64,000 nucleotides of DNA, taken from Rhodopirellula baltica SH 1 (GTDB taxonomy: Bacteria; Planctomycetota; Planctomycetia; Pirellulales; Pirellulaceae). The notes beneath the pieces were generated by a model. The model saw nothing but the letters and a program-made list of their open reading frames with translations, was not told the origin of the DNA and made no database searches. Below are positions 48,993-58,702 of this stretch, piece by piece; position 1 is the stretch's first letter; every line of letters begins with the position of its first letter. Made by a program: the position numbers and the translations under genes. The stretch spans positions 4,092,001 to 4,156,000 of the forward strand of contig NC_005027.1 in NCBI RefSeq assembly GCF_000196115.1, read 5' to 3'.

Positions 48993-50543
48993 ATGAAAAT
49001 GAAGTTCTTGCCGAAAGCGGTGTTGCTCGGTGCCGCATTCTGGATCGCTGGTAGCTTCGATTTGCTCACCGATGCCCAAGTTCAGGGACAACAATTCGGG
49101 CCCATCGACATGTTGCCGTCGCCCACGCAGGACATTCCACGCAGCCCGATTACGGGCAGCCCAGATACGTTCAAACCTATCGACCGTCCTGGTAGCATCT
49201 TGACTCCGAGAAGACCGATTCAACTTCCGGAACCAACCTTCGGTCCAATGCTGGGGCCTTCCCGCTCGAGGCAAACTCCCAACGAGGCGGTGCAACCACC
49301 TGCGGCGGCTGGCTTGCAGATTCGCGTCGGCGACCTGATCCATCCCGAGAACGAACGCTTGGCTGTTCGGGATGATAACGGGAACCGAGTCGTCGGTCGG
49401 TATCTCGTGGGCAGTGGTTCGGTTCGATTCGTGTTGATGCCGGACGGGCGTTTGAAGGTGTTCGACGATGCGGAAGTCTCACCGACTGAAGATGCGTTCA
49501 CACCGATGACCATTGACGAAGTCCGTGATCGCTGGCTGGCAGACGAACGACTCGCCAAGCTTGAGATGAAGTCCACTCAGAGCAGACATTTTCTGTTTTT
49601 ATACAACACGAGTGAGCCTTTCATTCGCGCGACGCGAACGATCCTCGAAACGATGTACCCGGCCGTTCGTAAGTATTTCCAACGCACAAGAATCGACACC
49701 CATGAACCAGAATTCCCCTTGGTCATCGTTGCATTTGCAAACGACCATCAGTTTCAAGAATTCAATCGAATGCCCGAGGGCGTGGTGGCGTATTACGACA
49801 GCGCCTTCAACAACGTTGCCTTGTACGAGCAATCGCGTTTGAACCAAGTCGCTCCGCAAGTCGCGGTGATGAATTCAATCTCCACCATCGCCCACGAAGG
49901 CGTCCATCAAATCCTGTACAACATCGGCGTGCAACAGCGTCTGTCTCAATGGCCGATGTGGTTGAGCGAAGGTTTGCCGGAGTTCTTTGCACCGACATCA
50001 ACGGGCGAGGGTGCTCGTTGGAAAGGGCTCGGTGCGACCAACGATTTGAGAATGAAAGAGATCTTCGAAGATGTGAAATCCGGCAGGCGTTTGGGCGATG
50101 GTTCCCATCTCAAACGGCTCGTCGAATCAAATGAGTTTGACTCGCAAGAATACGCTTATGCTTGGGGCGTGATTCACTGGATGGCTCGCAAACAACGGGA
50201 GGAGCTGTTTGCATCGATCCGCGAAGCGTCCACACGGAAGCCGCTCGCCCACCTGACAGAAAACGCACCAGACAACGCCTCCTTCTTTCAAAAACACCTG
50301 GGCGACGATTTCGTTGAACATGAAAAGGATCTGGCCAGACACCTGCTTTCAATTCGATGGGTTGATCCAGCGGAGAACCAAGTGCACTACCTAGTCATAT
50401 CAGGTAGCCGTGTCACGCTGACGACAACGCCCGAACGAGTTGAAGAATTGCGACGCGCGACGCTGCCATTGCAGAAATTTCGGGTGCAGCGGTTTCGCAC
50501 TCGTACGCTGGCCATGCAAGCGATGAGTGCGATCACACAATGA
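48993..50543 (+). CDS. DUF1570 secreted metallopeptidase-like protein
   Basis: A 516-residue protein starting at the ATG at 48993, with a signal peptide (MKMKFLPKAVLLGAAFWIAG). A proline-rich stretch spans about 35-105. The DUF1570 region (about 200-430) contains AHEGVHQILYNIG, an HExxH zinc motif, followed by WLSEGLPEFF, where the Glu is the likely third ligand, as in gluzincins. Role: probably a peptidase in the envelope. C-terminal 100 residues are a mixed region. Upstream frame is open to 48699 but non-coding in character. Confidence 0.85.
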   Translation: MKMKFLPKAVLLGAAFWIAGSFDLLTDAQVQGQQFGPIDMLPSPTQDIPRSPITGSPDTFKPIDRPGSILTPRRPIQLPEPTFGPMLGPSRSRQTPNEAVQPPAAAGLQIRVGDLIHPENERLAVRDDNGNRVVGRYLVGSGSVRFVLMPDGRLKVFDDAEVSPTEDAFTPMTIDEVRDRWLADERLAKLEMKSTQSRHFLFLYNTSEPFIRATRTILETMYPAVRKYFQRTRIDTHEPEFPLVIVAFANDHQFQEFNRMPEGVVAYYDSAFNNVALYEQSRLNQVAPQVAVMNSISTIAHEGVHQILYNIGVQQRLSQWPMWLSEGLPEFFAPTSTGEGARWKGLGATNDLRMKEIFEDVKSGRRLGDGSHLKRLVESNEFDSQEYAYAWGVIHWMARKQREELFASIREASTRKPLAHLTENAPDNASFFQKHLGDDFVEHEKDLARHLLSIRWVDPAENQVHYLVISGSRVTLTTTPERVEELRRATLPLQKFRVQRFRTRTLAMQAMSAITQ

Positions 50544-50860
50544 GTTTTGATTGCACGACAAGTTTTGGTTGAATAATAAATTTTGGTTGCACAGCGAATC
50601 TGGTTACTCAATGAACACGACTCCATGAAGCAGCGTCTGATTCTGCGTCCCGTGCATGACTCCCATCGTGAATCCTGTTTGAGATAGCGCTACCTCTTGG
50701 CCGCTGTTGCTTGCGTGAACGGCGCGGCGTCTCGTGCCATCGGATTGGTTCGCAGACGAATTGGTGATCATGATTGAGGTGCCAGCAGTCCTGGCGTCAT
50801 GATCCCCAGCCGCTTCGCCCTGCTTAAAGAACGGTCGAAAAAACGTCTCAGGCGAATGGG
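50544..50860. other. Convergent gap with an 18-nt tandem repeat
   Basis: Three imperfect 18-nt units at 50543-50596, each beginning rrttttgrttg. Nothing else is seen in about 320 nt; part is T-rich. Confidence 0.45.
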
Positions 50861-51112
50861 TTACTCTGAAATTCTCTCGGGGTCTTTCAATGCTCGGTCG
50901 GCTTGATGGATCGCGTCGACCAAGGTCTGCAGTGCCGACGACACTCGATTGAGCGTTGGTGCCAAGTCAGCTAAGCACTGCTCTTCGAACTGACGTGCCG
51001 GCTCGTCACGCCAAACCGATTTGGTCTGTTGCCATTGCTCGGCGAATTCACTGAATTCATGTCGCAGTTGATTTTGAGTCTCTTGGATTGTTCCGGTACC
51101 AAACGGTTTCAT
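50861..51112 (-). CDS. Small helical protein, WXG-like pattern
   Basis: An 83-residue all-helical protein. The middle reads EQWQQTKSVWRDEPARQFEEQCLADL, a hydrophobic heptad pattern with a central Trp that resembles WXG100-type small proteins. There is no ESX secretion gene nearby. Starts 7 nt after the stop of the helical-repeat gene, so the two are likely one transcript. Function unknown. Confidence 0.6.
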   Translation of the reverse strand: MKPFGTGTIQETQNQLRHEFSEFAEQWQQTKSVWRDEPARQFEEQCLADLAPTLNRVSSALQTLVDAIHQADRALKDPERISE

Positions 51113-51119
51113 CGTTGCT

Positions 51120-52664
51120 TCACTCCGTGATGCCGTTGGGATTGAACGTTCGCAGCATCTTGCGACCTTTGTAAAGGTGGAACAAATCCTCGGGCTGCGG
51201 CGGACGCAATCTTCCTCCCGTAGGCAGATCAATGGTTTCCAGACCATCGGTCACAACCACGCATTCTTTTTCATTGCGAACCGCGGTGAACACAGCCGCC
51301 GTTTCATCCAGGAAGAAACCCAACCGGTCGACTTTCACGTCCTCATAACCAACGCGTTCTAAATAGGTTTGCAACGGTTCAACGATTCGACGTTGTGCTT
51401 CGTTGAATTCCTTCGACGGCACCGTGAAGATGTCTGGATGATCCGCGTGCCATCCAGCGTAGATTGCATAGATGTCCTCCGGGGGAAAATCCGCGACATC
51501 GCATGAAATGGCGAAGACGGTCGGTCCGGTCAGCCCAACGTTACTGTATTGCCGTTCGCCAAAGTTGTATTCAAAGCGGACCAAGAACACATCGACTGGA
51601 TCTTCAAAGCTGGGCCACAACATCCGGCGAGAATCCACGACCTCGACACCTGTCGGCGGCACGCCCATCTGCTGAGGCTGAGTCAACCACAATGCCATTT
51701 CGGCCTCGGCGATCGCACGCGGTTCACGATGTTCCTCGTCGATCAAATCTTCCAGTCCCAACTCGTCGGCGTAAGCGATCGCGCGGAGCCGAGCGGCTGG
51801 TTCGCCTGCCAACTCGGCCAAACGTTCTTTGCCGGTATCGACGCCCAGCTTCGCCAAGGCCCCTGCCGCCTCACATTGAACTCGGCGATGCTTCAGATCC
51901 AAGGTTTTATTCAACTCACCGATGGAGCTTTCATCGCCAATCAACCCAATGGCATCGCATAGCGAGACCGCAAGCGCCACCGCTTCGCCAAGAACCGCTT
52001 GGACTTGCTCCACCTCAGTCCCGAAACTGCGTGGGTCTTCTTCGAACTTGGCCAAACGTCCTGCGACGTGACCGAGCAAAGCGTTCAGCGATGCAATGCG
52101 TCCCTTCGCCGGATGCTCATGGACCAAACCCGTTCGCGTGACGTGCCCAGCCAAGTCCAAAATGGGTGCGGCCAAGGAGGGCTCCGAAATCGAATCCAAT
52201 AGAGCGGGGAAAACCGCATCAATGGACCAATCGTTGTGTTGCATCAACGGGCTGAGAATCTGCGCCGCCGCCATCCAACCCTTCGGTGGTGACTGCCCCA
52301 ATTGCGTGACCAAGACACCCAATGATTCCGGTGTCCGGCGCATCGCCAGCAACTGAAGCATCAAGTGCCGGTTGGAGACTTCAGGCGAGAGTGATTCGAT
52401 GATCTTGCCCAGCGTGGCGGGCTCAATCTTCGACAGAGGATCGCCCTCGGCCCTCAACGTTTTCAGGTGGATCAATCGAAGCAATCCACCCGTGATCGCT
52501 GGGTCCGCATCCATCAAACGAGCGGCCTCTTCAGCGAGTGCAGCAACCAACATGGGGCCGTCCAAGTTGGGATCTTCCGCCAACTTTTTCAGTGCCACGC
52601 CAGCCTGAACCGGGTCGGCACCGGCGGCGAGAATCGGGTCAAAGGAAATTTCCGACAAGGTCAA
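51120..52664 (-). CDS. HEAT-repeat-like protein
   Basis: A 514-residue cytosolic protein. Residues 1-290 are helical repeats of HEAT type (GALAKLGVDTGKERLAELAGEPAARLRAIAYADELGL). The C-terminal 200 residues are alpha/beta (VDVFLVRFEYNFGERQYSNVGLTGPTVFAISCDVADFPPEDIYAIYAGW) with no recognised family. Probably a scaffold or assembly protein. Operon with the 83-residue protein. Confidence 0.72.
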   Translation of the reverse strand: MTLSEISFDPILAAGADPVQAGVALKKLAEDPNLDGPMLVAALAEEAARLMDADPAITGGLLRLIHLKTLRAEGDPLSKIEPATLGKIIESLSPEVSNRHLMLQLLAMRRTPESLGVLVTQLGQSPPKGWMAAAQILSPLMQHNDWSIDAVFPALLDSISEPSLAAPILDLAGHVTRTGLVHEHPAKGRIASLNALLGHVAGRLAKFEEDPRSFGTEVEQVQAVLGEAVALAVSLCDAIGLIGDESSIGELNKTLDLKHRRVQCEAAGALAKLGVDTGKERLAELAGEPAARLRAIAYADELGLEDLIDEEHREPRAIAEAEMALWLTQPQQMGVPPTGVEVVDSRRMLWPSFEDPVDVFLVRFEYNFGERQYSNVGLTGPTVFAISCDVADFPPEDIYAIYAGWHADHPDIFTVPSKEFNEAQRRIVEPLQTYLERVGYEDVKVDRLGFFLDETAAVFTAVRNEKECVVVTDGLETIDLPTGGRLRPPQPEDLFHLYKGRKMLRTFNPNGITE

Positions 52665-52792
52665 GGTTCCAAAAGTGAAAGATAAAAATTGGGGCAGGGG
52701 AGGGCAGGGCAGAGCAGGGTGGTACTGAGCGAAACCACTGTTTTGCCGGTTGCGATCACTGGAGTGACAACAGCGAAGCTTGCAATGCCCGC

Positions 52793-53209
52793 TTATGAAT
52801 CGTCGGATTCCGGTTGATACGTCAGATCAGGATTCACCGCATCGGACCATCCCAATCGGTCAATGTCATCCAGAGTCGCCCAACGATTGTTGCCTTGATA
52901 AAGCGGCGATTGATCGATGGGGCACTTCGGTGTTTCGGCATCGGCATAAATGTGCACGCCTTGAATGTTGGGCTGCAACCAGATCGCTTCGCATTCATCG
53001 CAGACCACCAAACCGTGCGATGGTTTGTCGTCGACCAATCCACAGGCACGAATGGAGCACAGCCCTTGTTCACAAATCGGGCACGAACCGACGCTGTGTC
53101 GAACATCGGAATTGGAATCAGGGTGAGTCACAGAATTGACTTCCAAACAAGAACGGAATGATTCGGATGGTGCCACTGAGAATTGACTTTCAAAGTGGTG
53201 TTTTCGCAT
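52793..53209 (-). CDS. Zinc-ribbon-like hypothetical protein
   Basis: A 138-residue protein. Cysteine pairs CPICEQGLC, CDEC and CPIDQ are spaced as in a zinc ribbon. The C-terminus is acidic. No enzyme motif. A later start is possible, since the first 30 residues are not conserved-looking. Confidence 0.6.
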   Translation of the reverse strand: MRKHHFESQFSVAPSESFRSCLEVNSVTHPDSNSDVRHSVGSCPICEQGLCSIRACGLVDDKPSHGLVVCDECEAIWLQPNIQGVHIYADAETPKCPIDQSPLYQGNNRWATLDDIDRLGWSDAVNPDLTYQPESDDS

Positions 53210-53253
53210 GTCGATTCAACGTCACAAGTCGATTCGACATTACGGAATGAGCT

Positions 53254-54072
53254 CTACAGCGGGAACGCGGTGATCAAGCGATTGCCTTCCAGCACCAAAC
53301 GCACTCGGCGGGCCATCGGGTTGCGACTTCTCTGCCCGTCGCGTCCACCGACAAAGCCAACTCGTTTTCCCATGTCGACGGTGTAGATCGTTCGCTTGCC
53401 ATCCACTTCTTTGGTCGTCCGTTGATTCGCTTGTGCCTTCTCGTACGCTTTGTCGATCGTTGCCAGGGCCCCTTCCATGTCGCCATCAAAGACGCCGTGT
53501 TTGCCGGAGCGATTGGGTTGGTCTTTGGTGTGACGGCGAAGATGTTCGAGGCGGTGACCTTCGGCACTTCCCGGCGTGTACAGCACACCGGCGGGAGAGA
53601 GAAACCGGTCCGGGCTGATTTCTCTCAGCAGACCGTACTCCAATTCGGACTTGTCCGCATTGGCGGCTGCCGACGTGCCCGACTCTGGATCGCCGCGAGT
53701 CATCTTGGACGCCAGAGGCCCAGGCGAAGAACCGCGATCGGACGTCACATCGGACTTGGTCGACGTCGCGTCGTTTTTGGATGTTGATCCGGACGTGGAT
53801 GCCGGTTCACGAGACGAGCTCGATTTGCCGGTGGAATTAGTGTTGGATTGCGGTGAATCCACCGTCGGGCTGGAACGCTCCGCGACCGTTTCCCGCGAGA
53901 CCTCGCTCGACCGCAGGGCAGGCAAGTTCCACCCGGTCGTTTCGTTGATGGTGGGGCGCAACAGCGAGTAGCCACCGATCAGTACAGCGATGACGATGCC
54001 GGCCGTTGTGGTCTGTTTGGCTTTTTTGCCCCCCGACCGATGTGGTCCAGAGCGATTCTCAGCAGCGTTCAT
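53254..54072 (-). CDS. Membrane-anchored protein with toxin-like C-terminal domain
   Basis: A 272-residue protein. One N-terminal membrane helix (TTAGIVIAVLIGGYSLL), a long Ser/Thr-rich linker (about 60-140), and a compact C-terminal domain of about 120 residues: GHRLEHLRRHTKDQPNRSGKHGVF, then TIDKAYEKAQ, TIYTVDMGKRVGFVGGRDG and finally RLVLEGNRLITAFP. The His-rich start and the closing (I/V)TAFP strand resemble BECR-fold RNase toxin domains of polymorphic toxin systems. There is no obvious immunity gene. The resemblance is a pattern match; a non-toxic paralogue role is possible. Confidence 0.62.
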   Translation of the reverse strand: MNAAENRSGPHRSGGKKAKQTTTAGIVIAVLIGGYSLLRPTINETTGWNLPALRSSEVSRETVAERSSPTVDSPQSNTNSTGKSSSSREPASTSGSTSKNDATSTKSDVTSDRGSSPGPLASKMTRGDPESGTSAAANADKSELEYGLLREISPDRFLSPAGVLYTPGSAEGHRLEHLRRHTKDQPNRSGKHGVFDGDMEGALATIDKAYEKAQANQRTTKEVDGKRTIYTVDMGKRVGFVGGRDGQRSRNPMARRVRLVLEGNRLITAFPL

Positions 54073-54479
54073 TGGAATTGGGTCGCGGCTTCAGGTTCAG
54101 AAAAGTACGTCAACAGATGTCAACTTACCAGCCGATGCCAAAACTGGCCAACCTCGCCATTCCCTTTCCATCGGATGAGCCAGAAGACGAAAAACGAACT
54201 CTTAACAACATGCACGAACCCTGGATGATCCTGGGGCAAATAGAACCCCACGTTTGTATAGGTAGTTTGTGACCTTTGCCGGCGTGCAACTACTGAGCAC
54301 CCCTGTTTGCGACGATGTACGCTAACACGAGGGGCACTCGGTCGCATGCTTGAGATCCGGCTATTGATGGATCGGTGGTATGCGACTTCGTTAAAGGTAT
54401 CGGAACTCTGGGGCATGTCGTATGGATACGGCAAAGGAGATTCTGGGCTACCGCTCGTTTCTTTGATTGAAGACGAGCG
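54073..54479. other. Divergent intergenic region
   Basis: About 407 nt, presumably carrying promoters for the autotransporter and the anchored protein. No ORF or strong hairpin recognised. Confidence 0.35.
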
Positions 54480-57400
54480 ATGAAAAAGCGAACCGCGAGA
54501 CTTGCGTTGTTCTTGGCTATTTTGGGTGGTCCTTCCGCCATGGCCGCTGATTTTGATGTCAGCAATCACAATGATTCTGGTGCTGGATCACTGCGAGCAG
54601 CGATTGAGGGTTTGAACGGCGCCGGTACCGGCACGCATGCGATTAATTTCGCAAGCGGATTGGATCCGATCAATTTACTTTCACACCTGCCGACGATCGT
54701 GGGAACCGATCAAACCATCACGGTCAATGGAGCGGGCAATACGGTCTCGGGACAAGACACCGCTCGGCTGTTCTTTGTCGCCGATGGCGACGTCACCTTT
54801 CAAAACATGACGCTCAAACAAGGTTATGCCGAGGGCGGTGACGGGGGGAACTCTGGAGGCGGCGGAGGCGGCGGCGCGGGTGCCGGTGGAGCTCTATTTG
54901 TCAACACGGGAGCCAACGTCGTGATTAGTGGCGTCGCGTTCGATAGTAACAAAGCTGAAGGGGGTGACGGCGGGGATCACGATTCTTCCTCGGACGCAGG
55001 TGGAGGGGGCGGTGGCTTCAGTGGGACCGGTGGCTCCACAAGCCATGACGGCGGCGGCGGCGGCGGTGGATTCGACGGCAACGGTGGCATCGCTCATTAT
55101 TATGGCGGTGGTGGAGGTGGCGGGGTCAGTGGCAACGGTGGAGATACAAGTGGCGATGGCGGCGGCGGCGGAGGCGGCATTGGGAATGGTGCGTCAACTT
55201 CCGACGACACCGGGGGCGATGGTGATGGCGGTGCGGCGGGGGGCGGAGACGGTGATCCTGGTGCCACAGGCACGCCCGGTGGTGGAGGGGGCGGTCACCA
55301 AGGTGCTGGCGGTGACGGAGCGGTCAATGGAGGCGGTGGCGGTTCGGGCTTCGCCGGTTCCGTTGCGGGAAACGGTGGCACTTTTGGTGGTGGCGGTGGC
55401 GGAGGTGGCAGCACTGATGGCGGAGATGGCGGAGACTTTGGTGGCGGTGGTGGTGGCGGCTTTCTGGGAGCAGGCGGAGACGGCGGAGATTTCGGCGGCG
55501 GCGCTGGAACCGGCTACAACGGCGGCTCAACCGGCGGATCCGGCGGGTTCGGTGGCGGCGATGGAGGGAGATATTCCTTCGGTGGTGATGCTGGTGATGC
55601 GATGGGCGGAGCGATCTTCGTTCGCGAAGGCGGAACACTTTCGATCATCGACAGCACATTCACCAACAACGGCCTGATCGCGGGCACCGGCGGGGCCGGA
55701 GATACCGCGCCTGAAGATGGAGCCAACGGCCAGGCAATCGGATCAGGCATGTACCTGCACACCGGTGTGACCGCTGGCTACCAAGTCAACACCGGAACGT
55801 TGACCCTTGCCGACGATATTGGTGGCAGTGGATCATTGAACAAAACAGGCACCGGCGAACTGGTTCTCTCGGGAACCAATACTTACACCGGAACCACCAC
55901 GGTCAGTGCCGGACGTTTGGTCGTCAACGGTTCGCTGGCGGGCAACACCACCGTGGACACCAACAGCGAATTGGGCGGCAGCGGCACCATCAACGGCGAC
56001 GTGATCAACAACGGTACGTTCGCTGCGGGGAACTCCATCGGGACGATGACGATTGGCGGAAATGCAAGCTTCAATTCGGGTAGTACCACCGAAGTGGAGA
56101 TTCAAGCCTCGGCCACCCCGATCGCCGGCACCGACAATGATTTGATCACCGCCGACACGGCGACGATCAACGGCGGTGACGTTTCCGTTTTGGGCGCCGT
56201 GGGCAGCTACACCAACGGCGCGAAGTACACGTTCCTGCAAACAACGCACGGTTTGAGTGGAACGTTCGATACAATCACCGATGACCTGGCGTTCTTTGAT
56301 GCCCAACTGGGTTACGATGCGAACTCGGCGTTCTTTACGCTCATGGCCAACAGCACCGACTACGCGTCCGTGGGCGGTTCAGGCAATCGTCAAACCGTCG
56401 GGTTCTACATCGACGAGAACTCTATAGGAGCAAGCGGCGATTTCGGCAGCGTCCTCGATGAATTTCGGGTGCTGACCAACGCTCAAGTTCAAAGCGGATT
56501 GAGCCAATTGAGCGGCGAGGTTTACGGCAGCCAGTCACAGGTGGTGATCCAAGGCACCAACCAGTTGGTCGGCACGATCGGTGGCCAATTGCGATCGGGG
56601 ATGTTCGGCGGCGGGTCAGGTGGCAGCGGATCAAGCGGGAGTGGTTTTGTCAACGCAACACGATCAACTCGCCCCAGCGTCACGGGATCGAGTTCCGACA
56701 TTGCCCTGGTTAGCTACGTCAACGCTTCATCCACACAAACGCCTTGCGACGCACTGATCGCACCGACCTGCCATGCCGCCTACCACTGGAAGGGCTGGAT
56801 GACGGGCTATGGACTCGGTGGGTCGGCCGAATCCGATGGCAATGCTGCGGGGATCCATTATGGATTGGGCGGGACGACCTTCGGCATCGAACGCTATCTC
56901 GGCGACAACGCTCGTCTTGGTTTCTTCGGCGGTTATGTAGGTTCGTCGGTCAGCGCCGACAGCATGGACCAAACCGTGCGTGCCAATGGCGGCAACTTTG
57001 GGAGCTACCTGACGCACAGTGCGGGCAGCCACTACGGGATCGCCATGGGCGGCTTGCAGTTTGACGGTTATGAAAGTGATCGTACGATTCAAGTCGGCGC
57101 ACTCACTCGCACCGCCAGCGGTGAATCGGACGGTTGGCAAGGGTTTGCTTATGGTGAACGCGGTATGAATTTGAATCTGTCACGTTCGCGAGTGCTGCAA
57201 CCTTTCGCGGGACTGCAGTACGTCTATGCTCGTCAAAACGCGTTCACCGAAACGGGAGCGGGTGCGATGAATTTGGCCATGTCGGGCGTCGACACGCATT
57301 CGCTTCGCAGCAACCTGGGTACCCGTTTGCAGTGGCAGTCATGGATGTCGCGTCGCGGTTGGGCGATCACGCCAGAGATTCGCGGCAGTTGGATGCACGA

Positions 57401-57623
57401 GTTCCTGGACACGACGTCGGTCGTGAACGCTCAATTCGCTGGCGTGGGTGGAGCGGGCTATACCGCCAACGGTTTGGACCTGGGTCGTGACTGGGCGATC
57501 CTCGGCGGTGGATTCGAGGCACGTCCAAGTGACCGCTGGGAATTGCGAGCTGATTACAACACTCAGTTCAACGAAAACCAGGTACTGCACATCGGATCGG
57601 GAACACTGGCTTACCGTTGGTAA
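54480..57623 (+). CDS. Autotransporter with glycine-rich passenger
   Basis: A 1047-residue type V secreted protein. Signal peptide at residues 1-22 (ends GPSAMA). The passenger begins with a right-handed beta-helix-like segment, then an extremely Gly-rich tract at about 115-373 made of GGGGGG blocks and GGDGG units. A passenger-associated repeat follows (GTGELVLSGTNTYTGTTTV near 455). From about 770 to the end is the autotransporter beta-barrel, starting WKGWMTGYGLGG and ending with the aromatic signature YRW. It would insert in the outer membrane and display the passenger. Gly tract coding uses ggc/ggt codons, hence unusual composition. Confidence 0.9.
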   Translation: MKKRTARLALFLAILGGPSAMAADFDVSNHNDSGAGSLRAAIEGLNGAGTGTHAINFASGLDPINLLSHLPTIVGTDQTITVNGAGNTVSGQDTARLFFVADGDVTFQNMTLKQGYAEGGDGGNSGGGGGGGAGAGGALFVNTGANVVISGVAFDSNKAEGGDGGDHDSSSDAGGGGGGFSGTGGSTSHDGGGGGGGFDGNGGIAHYYGGGGGGGVSGNGGDTSGDGGGGGGGIGNGASTSDDTGGDGDGGAAGGGDGDPGATGTPGGGGGGHQGAGGDGAVNGGGGGSGFAGSVAGNGGTFGGGGGGGGSTDGGDGGDFGGGGGGGFLGAGGDGGDFGGGAGTGYNGGSTGGSGGFGGGDGGRYSFGGDAGDAMGGAIFVREGGTLSIIDSTFTNNGLIAGTGGAGDTAPEDGANGQAIGSGMYLHTGVTAGYQVNTGTLTLADDIGGSGSLNKTGTGELVLSGTNTYTGTTTVSAGRLVVNGSLAGNTTVDTNSELGGSGTINGDVINNGTFAAGNSIGTMTIGGNASFNSGSTTEVEIQASATPIAGTDNDLITADTATINGGDVSVLGAVGSYTNGAKYTFLQTTHGLSGTFDTITDDLAFFDAQLGYDANSAFFTLMANSTDYASVGGSGNRQTVGFYIDENSIGASGDFGSVLDEFRVLTNAQVQSGLSQLSGEVYGSQSQVVIQGTNQLVGTIGGQLRSGMFGGGSGGSGSSGSGFVNATRSTRPSVTGSSSDIALVSYVNASSTQTPCDALIAPTCHAAYHWKGWMTGYGLGGSAESDGNAAGIHYGLGGTTFGIERYLGDNARLGFFGGYVGSSVSADSMDQTVRANGGNFGSYLTHSAGSHYGIAMGGLQFDGYESDRTIQVGALTRTASGESDGWQGFAYGERGMNLNLSRSRVLQPFAGLQYVYARQNAFTETGAGAMNLAMSGVDTHSLRSNLGTRLQWQSWMSRRGWAITPEIRGSWMHEFLDTTSVVNAQFAGVGGAGYTANGLDLGRDWAILGGGFEARPSDRWELRADYNTQFNENQVLHIGSGTLAYRW

Positions 57624-57693
57624 GCACCGAGCGAAGAATCAGTGTCGGATTGAAATGGTGGCACCATTCGGAACCGTTTGGCCGCTTCGACAC

Positions 57694-58125
57694 TCACTTG
57701 AGCAACACCGAAACTCGCTTAATGGTCCCGTTGAATTCGAACGGTCGACGTTCGGCGTAGTCAAGCGACACGGGAGCCCCTAGATCGACTCCGACGTCGA
57801 AGGTTTCGCTCGCAGTGAACGCGAGCGGCACTGTTCTCTCGACAATCGTGCGGGCAAGTTCTTTCCCATCAACTTTGAGAATGACGGTCGCCGGAGCCCC
57901 CGGCTTCGCGAGGGTGGTATCGACCTCAATGGTGTGCTCGCCCGGCGATAGTGGCTCGCTGGTTTCGGCACGGTATCTCTCCAGTAGCAACATGTTGTAC
58001 TCGTAGACCAACTTGCCTTCGTCCAGGTACAGAGTCAGCCCGGCCCATTCGGAAAAGACATGCTGCGGACCGTGCACGACCCCGAGAGTCCAGTACATCA
58101 GAAAAGGCTTGTTGGGCGAGAACGC
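57694..58125 (-). pseudogene. Arylsulfatase remnant with internal deletion
   Basis: An open frame reading NKPFLMYWTLGVVHGPQHVFSEWA, which matches the middle of arylsulfatases, is fused directly to the C-terminal sulfatase text GLTLYLDEGKLVYEYN, LERYRAETSEPL and RTVPLAFTASETFDVGVDLG. The junction near 58041 lacks several hundred residues, including the N-terminal catalytic Cys/Ser site. The 5' part dissolves into the direct repeat at 58141. Not functional. Confidence 0.75.
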
Positions 58126-58140
58126 CTGGTGCCGATTCGG

Positions 58141-58341
58141 ATGCTGAAAATGTCCTGTCCCACAAATTTTCCTGTCAAAACAACTGCGAAGACAGCGGTT
58201 CCCTTTCGGACAACGAGCAACCGGAGCAGGGCTCAATGATGGTGGCTGAACGCAAATGAGACCTCCCATGCTTGTTTTACTCGGACACCTTTTCCGCTCA
58301 CTTGCAAGCCCGCGTCACATCAAAAACGCCTGCCCCCTTTG
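58141..58341. repeat. Direct repeat, copy 1 (~200 bp)
   Basis: Pairs with 58496-58702. Shared blocks include cctgtcccacaaat, cttgttttact, gcccgcgtca and gatcaa-like text, with roughly 80% identity by eye. Confidence 0.75.
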
Positions 58342-58495
58342 TTGGCCGGGGCGTTGCTTGGCGACTGAAGAAGAATTTGACGGTGAGACGCGAGAGGCGG
58401 TGAGACGCAGAGGAAGAATGGAGAGGAGCGTATTGCACTGCTCTCATCGACAAGGCGCATCTTTGACAGGAAGATTTTCAGGACAGGAAGATGCG
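58342..58495. other. Sequence between the direct repeats
   Basis: About 155 nt, including a gacgcgagaggcggtgagac stretch. No gene. Confidence 0.3.
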
Positions 58496-58702
58496 GATAC
58501 TGCAATTTTCCTGTCCCACAAATCTTCCTGTCAAAACAACTGCGAATAGGGCAGTTCCCTATTCGGAGAACGATCAACCGGACCAGGCCTCAATGATAAT
58601 GACTGAGTGCAAATGCGACCTCCCACGCTTGTTTTACTCAGACACCTTTCTCGCTCATTTTCATGCCCGCGTCAGATCAAAGAGGCCTGACCCCTTGGTT
58701 GG
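58496..58702. repeat. Direct repeat, copy 2 (~200 bp)
   Basis: Ends in gaggcctgaccccttgg, the kind of REP-type sequence often seen near Y1 (RAYT) transposases, and abuts the truncated YkgJ gene. No transposase is in the window. Confidence 0.72.

Noticed and set aside
54928-55677. Alternative frames inside the Gly-rich tract (both strands)
   Set aside because: They arise from the ggc/ggt repeats and have extreme composition; the autotransporter frame spans them and has signal and barrel.
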